64,000 nucleotides of DNA from Chamaelirium japonicum (Eukaryota; Streptophyta; Magnoliopsida; Liliales; Melanthiaceae). Below are positions 22,401-35,200 of this stretch, piece by piece. The first letter of the stretch is position 1; each line of letters begins with the position of its first letter. Made by a program: the position numbers and the translations under genes. The stretch covers positions 36,671,526 to 36,735,525 of the forward strand of contig OX393553.1 of NCBI GenBank assembly GCA_947650365.1, read 5' to 3'. Under the pieces are notes generated by a model. It saw nothing but the letters and a program-made list of their open reading frames with translations, was not told where the DNA came from and did no database searches.

Positions 22401-25400
22401 AGGAATATGATATACATTAAAAAGGATGCTGATTAAATGAATGTCAGGTTTTAGAATATGTTTCTACCTCAGTAGACTAAATAGATCAAAACCATTTTTT
22501 AAGCCACAAGTGTAGCATAAGGTTTTGAAACTTAGTGTCAAGATTTTAAATTTCGGTTTTGTGTCTGGTTTCAGTCCAGGCCAAAACCAAAGATTAAGCT
22601 CTGTTTGTTTTGAAGTAAAACCAATTCAAGTAAAGGATGAAGTACTATCTTTACTTGTAGAATATGTACTTCAGTAAAATGTGTATATTACCTGTTTGTT
22701 TCGAAGTAAAATTTGTGATAAGTATTTTGTCCAAACCCCAGTTTTGTGGATTTTTTGTTGAATCATACCATACTAAGTAACCGGGAAACAATTTGAATCC
22801 TATCAATCTCTTTTCAAAAGCACCTCGACACTCTCAAATGAGGGGAAGGGCAACAACTTTCGTTGTTGCTCACTCCTCACCTATTTGTCAACTAAAACTT
22901 TTTGATTTTCTTCATTATCCTCATTTCTTTCAATTTCTATTGGGTGATTAGCTGATCGTAGATATATTCTCATTTTCCCTTCATATTCTATGTATGCCCT
23001 CATATACGCCTGAGGATTGAGACCATTTGTATATTGGGGGGATTGTATCCCATCGAGCTTTTCCATGTTCCCTCGGTCAAAATAATGACCTTGTTTTTAT
23101 ATACTTGATGACCAACAAACATAATGATTAAATTTGGGGGTGGGGGTCCCTAATAATGAAAACTATGCATTTTTTTTATTTAGCACCTAAATATTGGGGG
23201 GTGCTGTTTTTTTTTGGTTATTTTGACTCCCCCCCTACCCTCCCAAACATTGAGGTGGTAAGTAGAACACCCACCAAAGTTTTCGTTATTAGCTCCACCC
23301 CCCAATCGGACCCATCTAGTTAGTCAATCGTTGTTGACCGTCAATCCGTCCAAAGCTTCCTTTTAGTGGACTATTTTGCCTCTCACTGGTCCATCTTTCT
23401 TAAATCTTAGGTCAAGAAACCCATTTGTGAAGAACCCATTCGTGAGCTAAGAGATGAAGGTTTTTCCACAATAATTGTTTTTCCTCATGAATGGTTTCTT
23501 GATCTCGAATTTGAGGAAGGATTTGAAGATCTCTCATGAATGTGTTCCTTGATCTAGAATTTGAGGAGGGGATATAAAGATCTCCCCTCAAGAATGAGTT
23601 TCTCTTACAAGTGGGTTTCTTGACCTCGGGTTTGAGGAAGGATGTGAAGGTCTCCTCTCATGAATGGGCTCCTTGGTCTATGATGTGAGGAAGGAGATGA
23701 AGATCTCCCCTAAAAAATGAGTTTCACTCATAAATGGGTTTCTTGATCTCGGATTGGAGGAAGGAGATGAAAATCTAGCCCTCCACGAATGGATTTTCCT
23801 CACAATTGGGTTTTTAAACTCCATTCAAGCTCGAAACCCAAGATTAAAGCTCTAAGCCCTAAGTGAAGAATGGGTGGGTGAAGGATCAAATATGACTTCA
23901 AAGCTAAAATCATGCCATAAAACCTCTTTGATCCTCATTTTCATAAGTTTTGACCATTTAACCATATATATTGAAGCTCCCCAATTTGGAACTTGAGTTG
24001 TCTTCCTTGCTGATCGAGGGTTTTTGTAAGTGGAGTGGGGTGGGACCGTGGGCTGCCCCTAAATAATGAATAAACAAAGGGGATTAAGTCTAATTTGAAT
24101 GAGGGAAAAAATAGTTAGTCAATTACCCAAGAGATAGTTGACTTAACAAGTAAGATGAAGCTCATACGGTGCTATTAGTTTTTTTTTTTTTTGGGGGGGG
24201 GGAGCTAGTAATGAAAACTTTGGGGGGTATTTACATGGCGCCTAAATTTTTGGTAGGTTTTTTTTTTTGTGTGTGTGTTTGTATGGGGGGGGGGGTTCAT
24301 ATATATGTACTTTGATTATAGTTGATACTGATAGTTATAAGACATGTTTCTCATTTTTTTAATCACTTACATGTTTCGATAAATTTAATATATATGGACA
24401 ATAGGCATTTCTCCCTATTGTCAAGTGAAACATACGCTCCAAAACCGAAATTTTGAACTATGATGAGTGAGGCCTTTGAATCTTATTTCAACTTCCCTGG
24501 CCTGCTACAATTGTTATTAACCAATATGTTTGAGAGATACTATGATACCGTACAGGAATCGTACTTGTCAAAATACACTTTCCATTAGGCTCTTTGGCCT
24601 CGAGTTTAATCTAGGGCAAATTACAAAGACCTCCTTGAACTATGCACCTCATTTCATATTGGTCCCTCAACTTTTTTTTCGAACAATTTGAACCTACAGG
24701 ACTATGCTTCTTCTGCATTTAGCCGCCGCTATCAACTTTTATTGCCAAAATACCCTTGTCCTAGTAAGCATAAGTTAAATATTACAAAAATCATTTGAGT
24801 TTTATTGGAAATTGATATGGGTATTTTCGGGATAAAAAGTTGGTGGAGGGGGACTAAATGTAGACGAAGCATAGTTCAGGATTCAAATTGGTCAAATAAA
24901 AAGTTGAGGGACCAATATGAAATGAGGCGCATAATTCAAGGGAGGTTTTAGTAATTTATCTTTTAATTTATGCCATGGAGATTAATGCGATTCCATTTAT
25001 CATATCTTGTGATCTTCTACCATCTTTGTCTAGATGCTTTCCTAGCCTGGGACTCTGGGAGAACCTTGGAGGGTTGCCCCCTGGTTGCATGATCTTAAAT
25101 TGTGTAACTAACAAGGTAGGTCTCCCTACCCGCTAACCGTCATGCCCTCTCTTGCCAAGTTGCCTTGGTCAGGGTTTTGGGACCAATTTTTCATCACATT
25201 AACAAGGTTGGAAAATTCTTGTTTATCCTCCCCATATTTGACACCATTTTGGTGGGATATGACTTGTATGATGATGATGACCAGAATACTCTTGTCAGCA
25301 GTTTATTATACATTACATTTACATCACAACTATATGAGTGTTTATCGTATTTTTATTTTTGTTTAGTTTACCTTGTACTCGTGGTAACATTGCGTCACCT

Positions 25401-26552
25401 TGTATAGAACAATAGATGTTCCATTGCCCCGGTTAGTATTCTAGGTTGGTTGACAGCATATGAGACATTGCTCACTAGTTTTATACGTTAGCCTCAGTCC
25501 AATTTTACTGGATTTCAATATGTTAATGTGGAGTTACACTTCAAGCAGGCTATAATTTTGATGCTTCTCCCCCTATCCATACACAAGAACAAGGTTCAAA
25601 ATCACGGTATCGGCCTATAGTTTTGATACTAGCCGGTACGTACCAGTCGGTATCAGTATGTACTGGTTGGTACCGGTTGATGGCTCCTTTCTTTATGATT
25701 TCTTTATTTCTACAATGGTACCCATAAGACATTTGTGCTTAGTTGGGCTCCAAAAGAGGGGTTAACTGACTTGATTAAGATAAGCCAATTAAGTTGATGC
25801 TAATCTACTTTCTCGTTTCAAAGCATTATCATCGACATGTGTGGTCATCAAATTATCTCACTTAATCAGATGTCTTATGGCCTTAACTCTTAAGTTAATG
25901 CACTCACCTATTAAAACCGATCTATTGATTCCAATTATGATTTAAGAGAGAAAATAAGGTAAATAACGGTACTGGGTGTTGTACCGGTACATGTCGTTCT
26001 CAAATCGGTATGTACCGTTCTCAAATCGGCATGTACCGTTATCGGCCTGCAATTTGAGCTATGCTGAAAGGTGATATGTTTATGAGGATTTTGGGCATTA
26101 CTGTAATGTGGTGTCTGATTCTGTTTTGCTTTGTTTTAAATGACCGGTCTTGGGATGCAAGCTTGTTCTCTTTTATTACTCCACAATTTTCTCCTCGTAG
26201 GCTATAACGAGGGTGAAGCCGTTCATCTGCACTATGCCCTTGAGGCTGGAAGATGGCTGGAACAACATCCAGTTGAATCTTGCTGATTTCACGAGGAGAG
26301 CGTACGGCACAAACTATGTCGAGACTCTCCGTGTGCAGGTCCATGCAAATTGCCGCCTGCGCCGGATTTACTTCTCCGACCGTCTGTACTCGGAGGAAGA
26401 GCTCCCCCCGGAGTTCAAGATGTACCTCCCTATGCAGGTAAAGCATTTCCTCTTCTCCCTTGGAAAAGCGCATCTACTGGGGACTTCTCATGTTGTTTGA
26501 CTCGTTCTGCAACGTAATCCAATGCATTTGGTGTGAGTTCCAGAAGGCGTAG
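19495..26552 (+). CDS. CFAP20: CFAP20/BUG22 family protein (5 exons)
   Basis: CFAP20 (BUG22, GTL3) is a small conserved protein. In ciliated eukaryotes it is an inner-junction protein of axonemal doublets; in flowering plants it persists without cilia and is often labelled transcription-factor-like. Exons: 19495-19547, 19655-19686, 22085-22326, 26201-26437, 26544-26552. The joined frame is 573 nt, 190 aa, matching the family length. It starts [18 protein letters not shown], contains TYITCPADP, the invariant block [15 protein letters not shown] and [11 protein letters not shown], and ends YLPMQKA. The last exon codes only lysine, alanine and stop. Introns 2 (2.4 kb) and 3 (3.9 kb) carry repeats. 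The exon 3 donor is GTGTGT with a stronger GTAAGT four bases on, which would shift the frame. An out-of-frame ATG at 19460 overlaps the start. Confidence 0.96.
19687..22084 (+). other. CFAP20 intron 2 content
   Basis: A 2.4-kb intron. It holds a region of ATTGTGCGATC-like words (about 19950-20130), a pyrimidine-rich stretch near 20770-20790 (C12), and a Copia LTR remnant (21330-21720). No coding sequence was recognised. Confidence 0.7.
21330..21720 (-). mobile_element. Copia-type LTR remnant in CFAP20 intron 2
   Basis: On the minus strand the sequence reads GGGGGAGATTGTTGGGGTAC near 21716-21697, a classic Copia polypurine tract plus LTR start (TGTTGGGG). About 380 bases later, near 21323-21310, comes TTGATAACAGAGC, a mutated version of the initiator-Met primer-binding site. 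A short remnant of what may be gag leader follows. The family assignment is by word similarity only. Confidence 0.45.
23440..23830. repeat. Degenerate minisatellite in CFAP20 intron 3
   Basis: Several units about 55-65 bases long share the pattern CTCATGAATGGGTTTCTTGATCTC, then ATTTGAGGAAGGAGATGAAGATCTCC, with substitutions and indels. At least five units are recognisable. The surrounding sequence (23100-23300 and 24170-24300) is rich in G and T runs with GGGGGGTG words and may be part of the same inserted repeat. Confidence 0.7.
24613..24958. mobile_element. Fold-back MITE in CFAP20 intron 3
   Basis: The left arm (GGGCAAATTACAAAGACCTCC, then CATTTCATATTGGTCCCTCAAC) is matched by a complementary right arm (GTTGAGGGACCAATATGAAATG, then GGGAGGTTTTAGTAATTTA). 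The arms are about 60 bp around a 220-bp centre with no coding capacity. Confidence 0.75.
25585..26060. repeat. Repeat with GGTACCGG/ATCGGCC words, CFAP20 intron 3
   Basis: The left side has CACGGTATCGGCC and GTACGTACCAGTCGGTATC. The right side has GTACCGGTACATG, CAAATCGGTATGTACCG (twice) and TTATCGGCCTG. The inverted similarity of the ends suggests a MITE related to the 10190-11222 element. Boundaries are approximate. The right edge is about 140 bp before exon 4. Confidence 0.4.
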
Positions 26553-26960
26553 CACCTGGGGGCGACCCATTACCAACTACCGTCGAGCATCAACTGGTGG
26601 TGCTGCTTTTCTGAACTTGTTGCTGCTATTGGTAATCTTGCCCTTTACCCTTTTTCGTTCTTGGACTTTGATGAATGAAGTAGGTGCTGAGTGTTTAATC
26701 CAAGTACTAGTTGGCACTAGCCATATCTCGTGTCTGTGTGTCTGGTTGTTGAGATTACTTGTTTCCTTTCCTTCTGTCAATGAAGGCTAGTAAACTGTAA
26801 AATTGTAATTGCCTAATGTTTGTACCTGATCTAGGGTTTGTTTGAAATAGAGATTCTATGAAGCTTAATTGTATGAAGTTTATTCGAGCGGTTTGTTCAT
26901 GGCATGGAATGGTGTGTATATATGTATATATATATGCAATTAGAAAGATTACCACCACAC
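26553..26960 (+). other. Probable CFAP20 3' untranslated region
   Basis: Sequence after the stop codon is AT-rich with no coding signal or clear repeat boundary. An AAATAGAG/ATGAAT-type poly(A) region may lie near 26840-26870, but the site was not fixed. Confidence 0.35.
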
Positions 26961-27739
26961 AGAAGTCTTTTATCTTTTGTTTGCTATATAAACTTAGGTA
27001 CGCAGAAAGAAGTTTATGGATGTTATTTTCTAATGAACTGAAGTATGGAGGCAGAAATTTTTGTTCAGTTCCTTTGCGAAGAACTTTATGGATAATTTCT
27101 TATCTCCTTTGTGTGCAGTTGTTGGTTGCTTGTGATATGCATGATTCCTCACATGTGGGAGGAGAGGAGATGACTCGTCTGATATTGAAATATCATGCAC
27201 TGAAGAAGGTACACTAAATCGAGACTTGTAGGATGCTATGATCAAGGATTCAAGAAGGTAGGCTAGAAGTCTTTAATCGAGCACCTAGGTGTGGAATTGG
27301 TACCAAAAGGAGTCAAAGTTATCACAGAGCTTCAGAGAATTTGTTAGATGGCTTTGAGGATTTGTTGAAGGATGTGCTCCCCTGGTATTTCAGTATCAAA
27401 CTTGATCTGTCCAACTTCTCATTTGATTTCTTAGGATCAAGTTCTCTTGTTGGGGCTTGTTGCTCCAAGTGTGACACAACAGGATGATAGATCAGCAGGT
27501 CTCACTGCCGACTAGTCATCCCAACAAGAGGAAGAGGAAGTGGTTATTGATGATGTTTCCTTATATCTTTTTTTTTTTGAGAAATCCATCAGCGTCACAT
27601 CTGAGGAGTGAGGAGTGTTAAGGCTTGGACCTCAACCAGTTCATTGTTGATGTATGCATGATTCGATCCTAGGTCTCTGGATACCAGCTGTGCTAGCTAG
27701 CATCCTCAATCTTTAGAACTGAACCAAGAAATTTTGAGC

Positions 27740-27920
27740 TCATTATGTTTGGAGGAACATAATGGAAGAGTTGGATGGTCTTCATAAGAATGAGACTTGG
27801 GATATTATTGAAGTACCACAAGGGAAAAGAGTGTAGATGGAATTTTTAAGCAGAATTATAAGTGATGGCACCATAGAAATGTATAAGGTAAGGCTTGTTA
27901 TTAATGATTATACATAAACA
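27740..27920 (+). pseudogene. Copia reverse-transcriptase fragment
   Basis: One frame reads EELDGLHKNETWDIIEVPQGKRV, a stop (TAG), then MEFLSRIISDGTIEMYKVRLVINDY. This is the start of the Copia RVT_2 domain (usual pattern: W.AM..E...L..N.TW.LV.LP.GK...; G.IERYKARLVA.GY). It is truncated and carries a nonsense codon. No integrase or RNase H was found around it. Confidence 0.75.
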
Positions 27921-28249
27921 TTCGAAGAAGTTTATAAGTAAATTATTTTGGAGAAATTACTGATCAGTCCCTATTACAAGTTCTGTATACGGACGATTAA
28001 TGTTTGTCGCTAGCTTTAAGTCCCTCTGGACCATTACCTACTGTGCACGGAAGAATACTTTACGCACAACCACGACAGGTGCACTCACCCATACCCTTTT
28101 TACGTTCAATCCGCAAGCTCTTTTTCTTGCCCAGAGACCTGATGTGAAATGTTACTTGTTCGTGTCCTTATTGTAAGTCGGAAACTTGTTATAGGCCAAG
28201 AACTGATCACTAAGTCCCCCATAAATTTTTACACCACTAGAAAACATGA

Positions 28250-29700
28250 ATGTATCAAGAGTATTATGATAAGAGTGTAGATGTTGTAGAGAGAGGAAGT
28301 GAGAGAATATTGTTGAGAGAAAAATTTCATAGAGAAAGTTGTAGATAAAATATTATAGAGAGAATGTGGTATATAAGAAATCATAGAGATAAAGTTGCTG
28401 AGAGAAAATAATGTAGAGAGAAAATGTCATTGAGAGAATGTTGTAGAGAGAATGTCATAGATAGAGTTTTAGACAAAACAAAGATCTAGAAAGAATGTAG
28501 AGACTATTGTAGAGAGAAATGTTGTAGAAAGAATGTTAGAGAAAAAATCCCAGAGAGAATATTATAGAGTTGTAAAGAGAGTAGATGTTGTAGTGAGAGA
28601 AAGCTATAAAGAGAGTGTCCCAGAGATAGTGTTGTAATGAAAATATTATAGAGATAAAATGTCATTGAGTGAAAAATATTATAGAGTGTCGTAGATAGAA
28701 TATCATAGAGAATATGTTAAAGAAAGTATCATAGAGTTGTATTTTCTCTCTACAATATTCGCTCTATAACACTCCACAACTCTCTTTGTATGATATTCCT
28801 CTGCAATATTTCTCTCTAATCTTTCTGACACTACAGCTTTCTTTCTATTATATTTTCTCTCCAATATTTTCTTTATAAACATCTCTGCAGCTTACTCTAT
28901 CTCTACAGAAATCTCTCTATGATACTTTCTCTACAACTTTCTTTATGAAATTTTCTCCTTACAACATTTCTGTTTAATTTTCTTTCTACATCTCTATAAT
29001 ATTTTCTTTTTTTTACATCATTCTTTGTACAATTTTCTCTCCCTCGGTCATTTTCTGTCTATATATTATTCTCCTTGTTGAACTTTCTCTTTCAATAACT
29101 CTACGACATTTTCTCTAGGATATTCTCATCTTTTTTTCTATAAAATTATCTTTATATGACATTCTCTCTTTTGAACTTTCTCTCACTACACATTCTCTCT
29201 ACAATATTCTCTTAATAAGATTCTCTCAACTACTTTCGTTCTCTTTGACATTTTTTCTCTATAATAAGTTGACTACAACATTCTTTTTCTATGACAATCT
29301 TTCTATAACTCTACAAATTTTTTTCTTTGATATGTTCACTCTTGACAGTATTTTCTCTCTATTACTTTCTCTTTCTATGGAACTTTTCAATAATATTTTC
29401 TCTATATCAATTTCTCTTTAGAACATTCTCTCTCTACACATTCTCTCTACAATATTCTCTTAATAAGATTCTCTCAACAACTTTTGCTCTCTATGATATT
29501 CTCTCTATAATATGTTGACTACAACATTCTACAAAATTCTCTCTCTAACACTGTCTCTCTATAACTTGTCTCTAGAACATTCCCTCTATGACTGTCACTC
29601 TTCAACTCTATGATATTTTCCCTTGTATTTATGATGTTCCATTCTCGACACTATAAAACTCTTTATAATATTCTCTCTAATATTTTTTCCACAAAAGAGA
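28250..29700. repeat. GA/CT array that switches strand (inverted array)
   Basis: From about 28250 to 28740 the plus strand carries GAGAGAATGTTGTAGAGAGA-type units. From about 28741 to 29700 it carries the complementary type (TTTCTCTCTACAATATTCTC). The switch is abrupt near 28741. The word family is that of the 530-2560 array. At 29905 the sequence CCAAACGGACCCTTA looks like a TIR-element end, but I did not find the matching left end. Confidence 0.75.
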
Positions 29701-29933
29701 TGGTAGCGGTCGGCAAGGGATAGTTTGATCCACAAATCAATGGGAATTCAAACTTTGTCGGATCACGATTCAAAATACTGTAGTATGCACTCTCACTAAT
29801 CTTTATTGGATTTTAAACTGCAAAAACATCCATTCATTAGTTTGAACTACTGTATTTTGATCGCTAGCCCGAACTACTGTAGTTTGGACTCCCAACTCCA
29901 CCAACCAAACGGACCCTTAGGGAGGGTTTGATT

Positions 29934-30297
29934 AAGGGTGTTAATTTTTGCACCGCAATATTTTCCAAGTACAACCACACTTAACAAAAAAAATAAAATA
30001 CCGCCGGTGTACCCCCTGGTCATTTTCCAAGAACCACCGGACACAGCTGGGGTGGTGGGGGGATTTGCAGGTCGTCATTGCCGCATGCCACCCTCGATAA
30101 CTAGACGTTGTAGCCGCCCAACCCCCTCTCTGGAACCCTAGCCCACCGTGTTTTCATGGGTCGACACGGTGGGTTTCGGCGAGAAGGAAGGACAGAGGAC
30201 GGTGTCGATGGAGGTATGCCAGGGGACACAAGTGGTATTTTCTAATTTTGAAGTGTGGTGCTTGGAGAAAATTGCGGTGTAAATGTTAAACACCCTT
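29934..30297. mobile_element. MITE with AAGGGTGTTAA ends
   Basis: The left end AAGGGTGTTAATTTTTGCACCGCAAT is matched by the right end ATTGCGGTGTAAATGTTAAACACCCTT. Subterminal CCACACTT/AAGTGTGG also pair. The centre is a GC-rich filler (30000-30220) with no supported gene. Confidence 0.75.
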
Positions 30298-30514
30298 CAT
30301 TACAACTCACCAAAGCTGATTTGCCAATCTTAGTAATGCTGAAGCCCATGTTGGCTGGTTTACGGGACCAGAATTGATCCAATAAGGCGTCCCGTTGATA
30401 AGGTGGCATGATTGACGCATCTGCAGCCGTCCAATGGCAAGCAACCCTATGGGTGAACTGGATGATGGCTGTAGATCGATGCACCTACTTACAGTACGGG
30501 ACACCTTATGGTAT

Positions 30515-31140
30515 CTCAATATTAAGCATCTATATAACATGGTACGTTGGTTTTGCGCTGACTAAACAAAACGAAAGCTGACTGGGATAAGCTGACTGGA
30601 CAAAAATGAATCGAATAGATCTAACCATTCGTTCAAAAATCAACGCACGATCTTTATTTCCTCGTCCATTTGTTCAAAAATCAACGCACGATCTTTATTT
30701 TTCCATCAACCAACTCCCTCCCTGACCATTTAAATTGCACTAAACCCCTAAAATCTTGGTCCATTTAAACTGTACTAAATCTGACCGTTCATCCCGTGAT
30801 CTTTGTCCGCATCAACGGCTATAAACCCGTCTATTGAAATTTTGGTCGCTCCAAACCATCGGGTTGATCTCGAGGAATCCGTTCAAATAGAGACAACTTT
30901 CATTGATCAATTAGGGGGGAGAGGGAGTTGGTCGCGCCAAAGGCGCCCGCTTCGTGTCAATCGGCACGAGCGAGGAAATGGGTGTCCTTATGAATACCCG
31001 TGTTGTTGTCTAAAGCGTTTTGTTGCCGAAGACGTTCAGGTGTGTTGCCATCGAAGGCGGCCCGATGTAGTGCCGACAGATGTGTTGCCTCCGAAAGAGA
31101 CCCGCTGTAGTGCCGACAGGCACGGACATGCACTAGTCTA
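30515..31140 (+). repeat. Dispersed repeat, copy A (partner at 48457-49012)
   Basis: It shares an ordered series of words with 48457-49012 in the same orientation: CATCTATATAACAT, GACTAAACAAAACGAAAGCTGAC, GAATAGATCTAA, ACGATCT, GGCGCCCGCTTCGTG and ACATGCACTAG. Within copy A, the stretch GTTCAAAAATCAACGCACGATC is duplicated in tandem (30632 and 30670). No coding function was recognised. Confidence 0.7.
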
Positions 31141-31199
31141 CAACATGATATATATTACGTACCATTGTTGTCGGATCCTCTACGGCTATAATCTCAGGG

Positions 31200-31666
31200 G
31201 ATCCGATAGGTGATAAAAGTCAAAACCGAATCACAACCATCCATTACACCCAACCACATATGGTGATCCACACTCATCCTCCCTGAGGTTATAACCTTTG
31301 GCTTGGCAGAAATTTGATGTGGTTTTGGTTTTCCCTTGTTAAAGGGTGGTAGAATCCCATGCATGCACCAGATTTGATGGTAGTACTGAAAAGCATTGCA
31401 AGGAGGTGAATGTCCTTTTCAGCCACCTTTATAGGGGGATGCTTTGAGATGAAAGATACTATATCACATCCATGGTAGAGAAAACCATTACTCTTTTTAG
31501 GGTCAAAGTGTTGAAATCAGCCACCATGAGCACATGAAGCATGATGGGAAGATGGAGAATGAGAGAAGGCTGGGGTTCATTCAATTAATTTATTTTCGGG
31601 TTAATTATACTGACCTCCCATGGGGTCTATCTAAATTACACGGCTCTTTCCTTTGGTTCTGGTATT

Positions 31667-31713
<47 letters not shown>

Positions 31714-32075
31714 TTCTGGTTGTTTAGACTTACGCTAGCTAGAGTAGGAGCTCATTTCTCAATGCTGGAAAAAAAAATTATGATAAAAATGATTAGAAAA
31801 TTTCACTGATCTTTCTTGTGGTGTTTCAAAAATGACTGGAACCTTCCTTGCTTTAAGTAGGTGATTACTTTGACCCAGGACCTAGATCTACTGAATATAG
31901 TTAGAAAAATAAGAATAAGGAAGAAGAAACAAAAAAAAAGTGAAGAAATGTTTCACTTTTTGCATATGTAATTACCAAACCTTTGCAATCCCCAAAATAG
32001 TAAATAATTAAAGAATTTGATGGAACATGAGGTAAGGGAAGATATACGTCAATGGCGGACTAGCCGGAGCATGAA
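31200..32075. other. Intergenic, no gene recognised
   Basis: Holds a CT microsatellite at about 31670-31710 and otherwise unremarkable AT-rich sequence up to the retrotransposon. Confidence 0.5.
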
Positions 32076-32210
32076 TGTAATAACCGGTACTAGTAAATAG
32101 AAAAAAAAAAAAAACTAAATTTTAAAACTAAAACCTAAGCCCAAACCCAAACCCAAACCCGGCCCCAAACCCCATCTCTCTCTCTTTCTTTCTCTCCCTC
32201 TCTCAGCAGC

Positions 32211-32291
<81 letters not shown>

Positions 32292-35200
32292 TCAACTCCC
32301 TAAACCCGAACCCAACCCGATACCCCCTCATTCTCTCCCTCTTTCTTCTCTCCCTCTCTCAGCAACTCACACCCTAGCTGCCGCCCTCCTCCACCCTAGA
32401 CGCCGCCCCTATCCTCTACCCTAGCTGCCGCCCTCCTCCACCCTAGACGCCGCCCCTCCCCTACACCCTAGCAGCCCCCCCTACCCTATCAGCCGATCCC
32501 TTTTTACCCCTTTTTAAAACCCTAGAACCAGCCCGACTTCATCCCCCTCCAATCCCTCCCTCTCTCTCCGACCCCTCCCGATCTCCTCTCTCTCCCCTGA
32601 TTTCTCTTCGTTGTGGTGGACTGTGTGTCGCCGGCCGGAGCAAAGGCAGCCGGCGCCGGAGGGAAATTAGCCGGCTGGAGAAGCCGCGGCCACCACCAAC
32701 GACCCTTTCCCACTGAGCAGCCCAGCCCAATCCCCCTCACCTCTCTCGATCTGTCCTTTTTCCCCGAGGAGCCTCATGCGCACTGTACCGGAGCTCGGGA
32801 GGAGCAGCCGACGCCGGAGCTACCGAACAGGTTAGCACACCTCTGTCATGTTCTTTTTTTTTTTTGTGTGTGTGTGGATGCGACTAACCGCCAGCTCCCC
32901 TTTGTCGCCTTCCATTTGATCGCGGCCATGGCTGCCAGTTGTGCAGCCGGCGAGGTCCGACCCAGCCAGACTGGGTCCTCTACCGGCCACCCTACCACCA
33001 CCCAACCAGCATGAACCAGACCCCCTGTTACCTCTTGCTCCCGCTGCGACGGTCGTCAGCGGCTTTGCTGCCGGTGGACGGACACCGGGTCTATATCCCG
33101 CCGGTCGTCTTCTTTTTTCTTGTGATCAGCCCGACCACCCCGACTATGATTCCTATGGCCCGATCAGGCTGCGATTCTCTTTCCTGACCCTTCGCCGACG
33201 TCGTCTATGAATGGTCTCGATCGCTACCCCGGCCATGTTTGATCCCTCGATGCCCATGATGCTTGATCCGACCATTTCTCATGTTTCTCTGAGTCTTTTA
33301 AAACCCTTTGTGATGCATGATGGTGAGATGATGATAGGGGTGATAGGGTTAGTGGTGCCCCATCGAGCCAGTACGTGTATTGGGTTCGGCACGCCGCCTA
33401 AGATAATGGATCGATTCATTTGCTAACACGGCTTCCACTGTAATTGGCCATAGGATCAAACCATAATGACCATCCCTAAGGCTTTAACGACCATTGGTCG
33501 CGTGTATAATCCTGCGCCGATTACCTCGTCATGAACAAAGCCATCGCCCTATTTTGCACGGCAATTTGGAGCTTGCTCCAATAGCAATAGTGACCAACCC
33601 CGGATTCGACCAAGCTTTGTAATTGTGCCTGTAAACTCGTACCCCACGTAAGCTCGAGGTAACTCTGGCGTATGACGAATCAAGCCTTAGACCTTAACTT
33701 GAGCCAGTGTTCGTTGCAAGTGAAAGTCGAACTGAGCATTCCTTTTATCTAAACCCTGACTTAGATGCCCTTAAAATAATAAATAGGCAATATGATTCCT
33801 TGCTTGCCAGATTTTGTTCGTGATGATCCAATGGAGGCAGAGCAGAGGTGAATTACCGGGAGTCTGCACGCATTTACCAGGTGACATCTACTTCCCTTGC
33901 ATGGTCTTTAATAGTGGGAAATGAGAATGACTAAAGGCAGGTATCCATAACGCTGCATGCGGGTCCCGCCGGACATCGTCGCATGTGGTCGAGTGGACCC
34001 CGCCTTGCATGCGGAGTCGCGAGTCCGGCGACACATGCTTAATAATATTAAAAATTAAATAATAACCTTTCTGCTGATTGTTTGGACACCGTAAGTAGGA
34101 ATTCCCTTAAGTTTTGAAAATTAATAATTAAATAATAATTATCGGGTCCCATCCTCCTAAGTGGAGTGTGGAGACCCGGGCACACGGGAATACGGGTGAG
34201 AGTAACTGTTGTGAGTGCGGTGCGAATCCCGGGGTAAAACGTCAAAGTTATTTTATTATTATAATACTCAATCATGTGGGAAGATTGGATTCCGTGCGCG
34301 CAAGGGTCGTGAACCACCTGGCATGCACAGCCAAAGACCAGTAAGCTAAGGGGTCACGGGCAATGGTTGTGGTAAAGCCAATAGGAGTAGCCCTCTAGTG
34401 GGGATTGGCCTAGCAACTCTGTCCCGGGGTAGTTGAAGTCCCCAAAGTAACGCAAGTGGGGTGGTAGAGCTCCACTATGAAGGACAGAAAATCCCTTATG
34501 ATAATACAGGGTTCACTTTAGGATATATGGTTTATATTGTAATTCATAATTAAGTACTGTAGTATATCTAACGGACTGTATGGTAGATAACCTAGTGACA
34601 GTAGGAATTGCATGTGAACATAGATTACTGGTAGACTTAGGTTAACCTTCTGTAAACTTCATTATATCGTCTCATATTATTAAAGACTATTAGGATGTCA
34701 CTAGCCATTAATTTGGCTAATCTCCCAATTTTCCATTGGGGGCTACTCTTTCTCACGAGTAGACTCTCCTGCAGGTCCGGAGGTTCGAGAGTAGCAGTTG
34801 GAGGCCGGAGGCAGTTTTAGGATTTCAGTAGTATTTTATTTTGGTATGTAGTTTCGTGGTAATGTAATGGGTAGATTTTGTATAAGAATCATTTAGTTTA
34901 AGATTAGTTAATTGTTAGAAGCATTGATACAGCTGAAGTTATTTTGGGTAGGCCTCTCCTTAAGGCCACAAGCCTAGGGTAGCTCACAGTGAAAATATAA
35001 GTATCTAAATGACCTAATTGACTAGCCCTATAAATAGGACCCCTAGACCAGTGTGCTGAGTGTCAGAGAGGGTGAGATTCCTAGCTCGCCGTCGGAGGCT
35101 TGAGCCTCGTGCTCCCTTAGAGGTATTCCTATTAGCATGTGATGGCGCCGACATGCCACACATGCTGAGAGGATAACCCGATTGAAGGTCGAGCGTGATC

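Noticed and set aside
28250-29700. CRISPR-like array.
   Set aside because: Units are short and degenerate without unique spacers, and this is a plant nuclear sequence.
32613-33426. LTR open frames of 133, 89 and 71 aa, identical in both LTRs, as conserved genes.
   Set aside because: Their conservation is explained by LTR duplication. Composition is biased and no protein family is recognisable.
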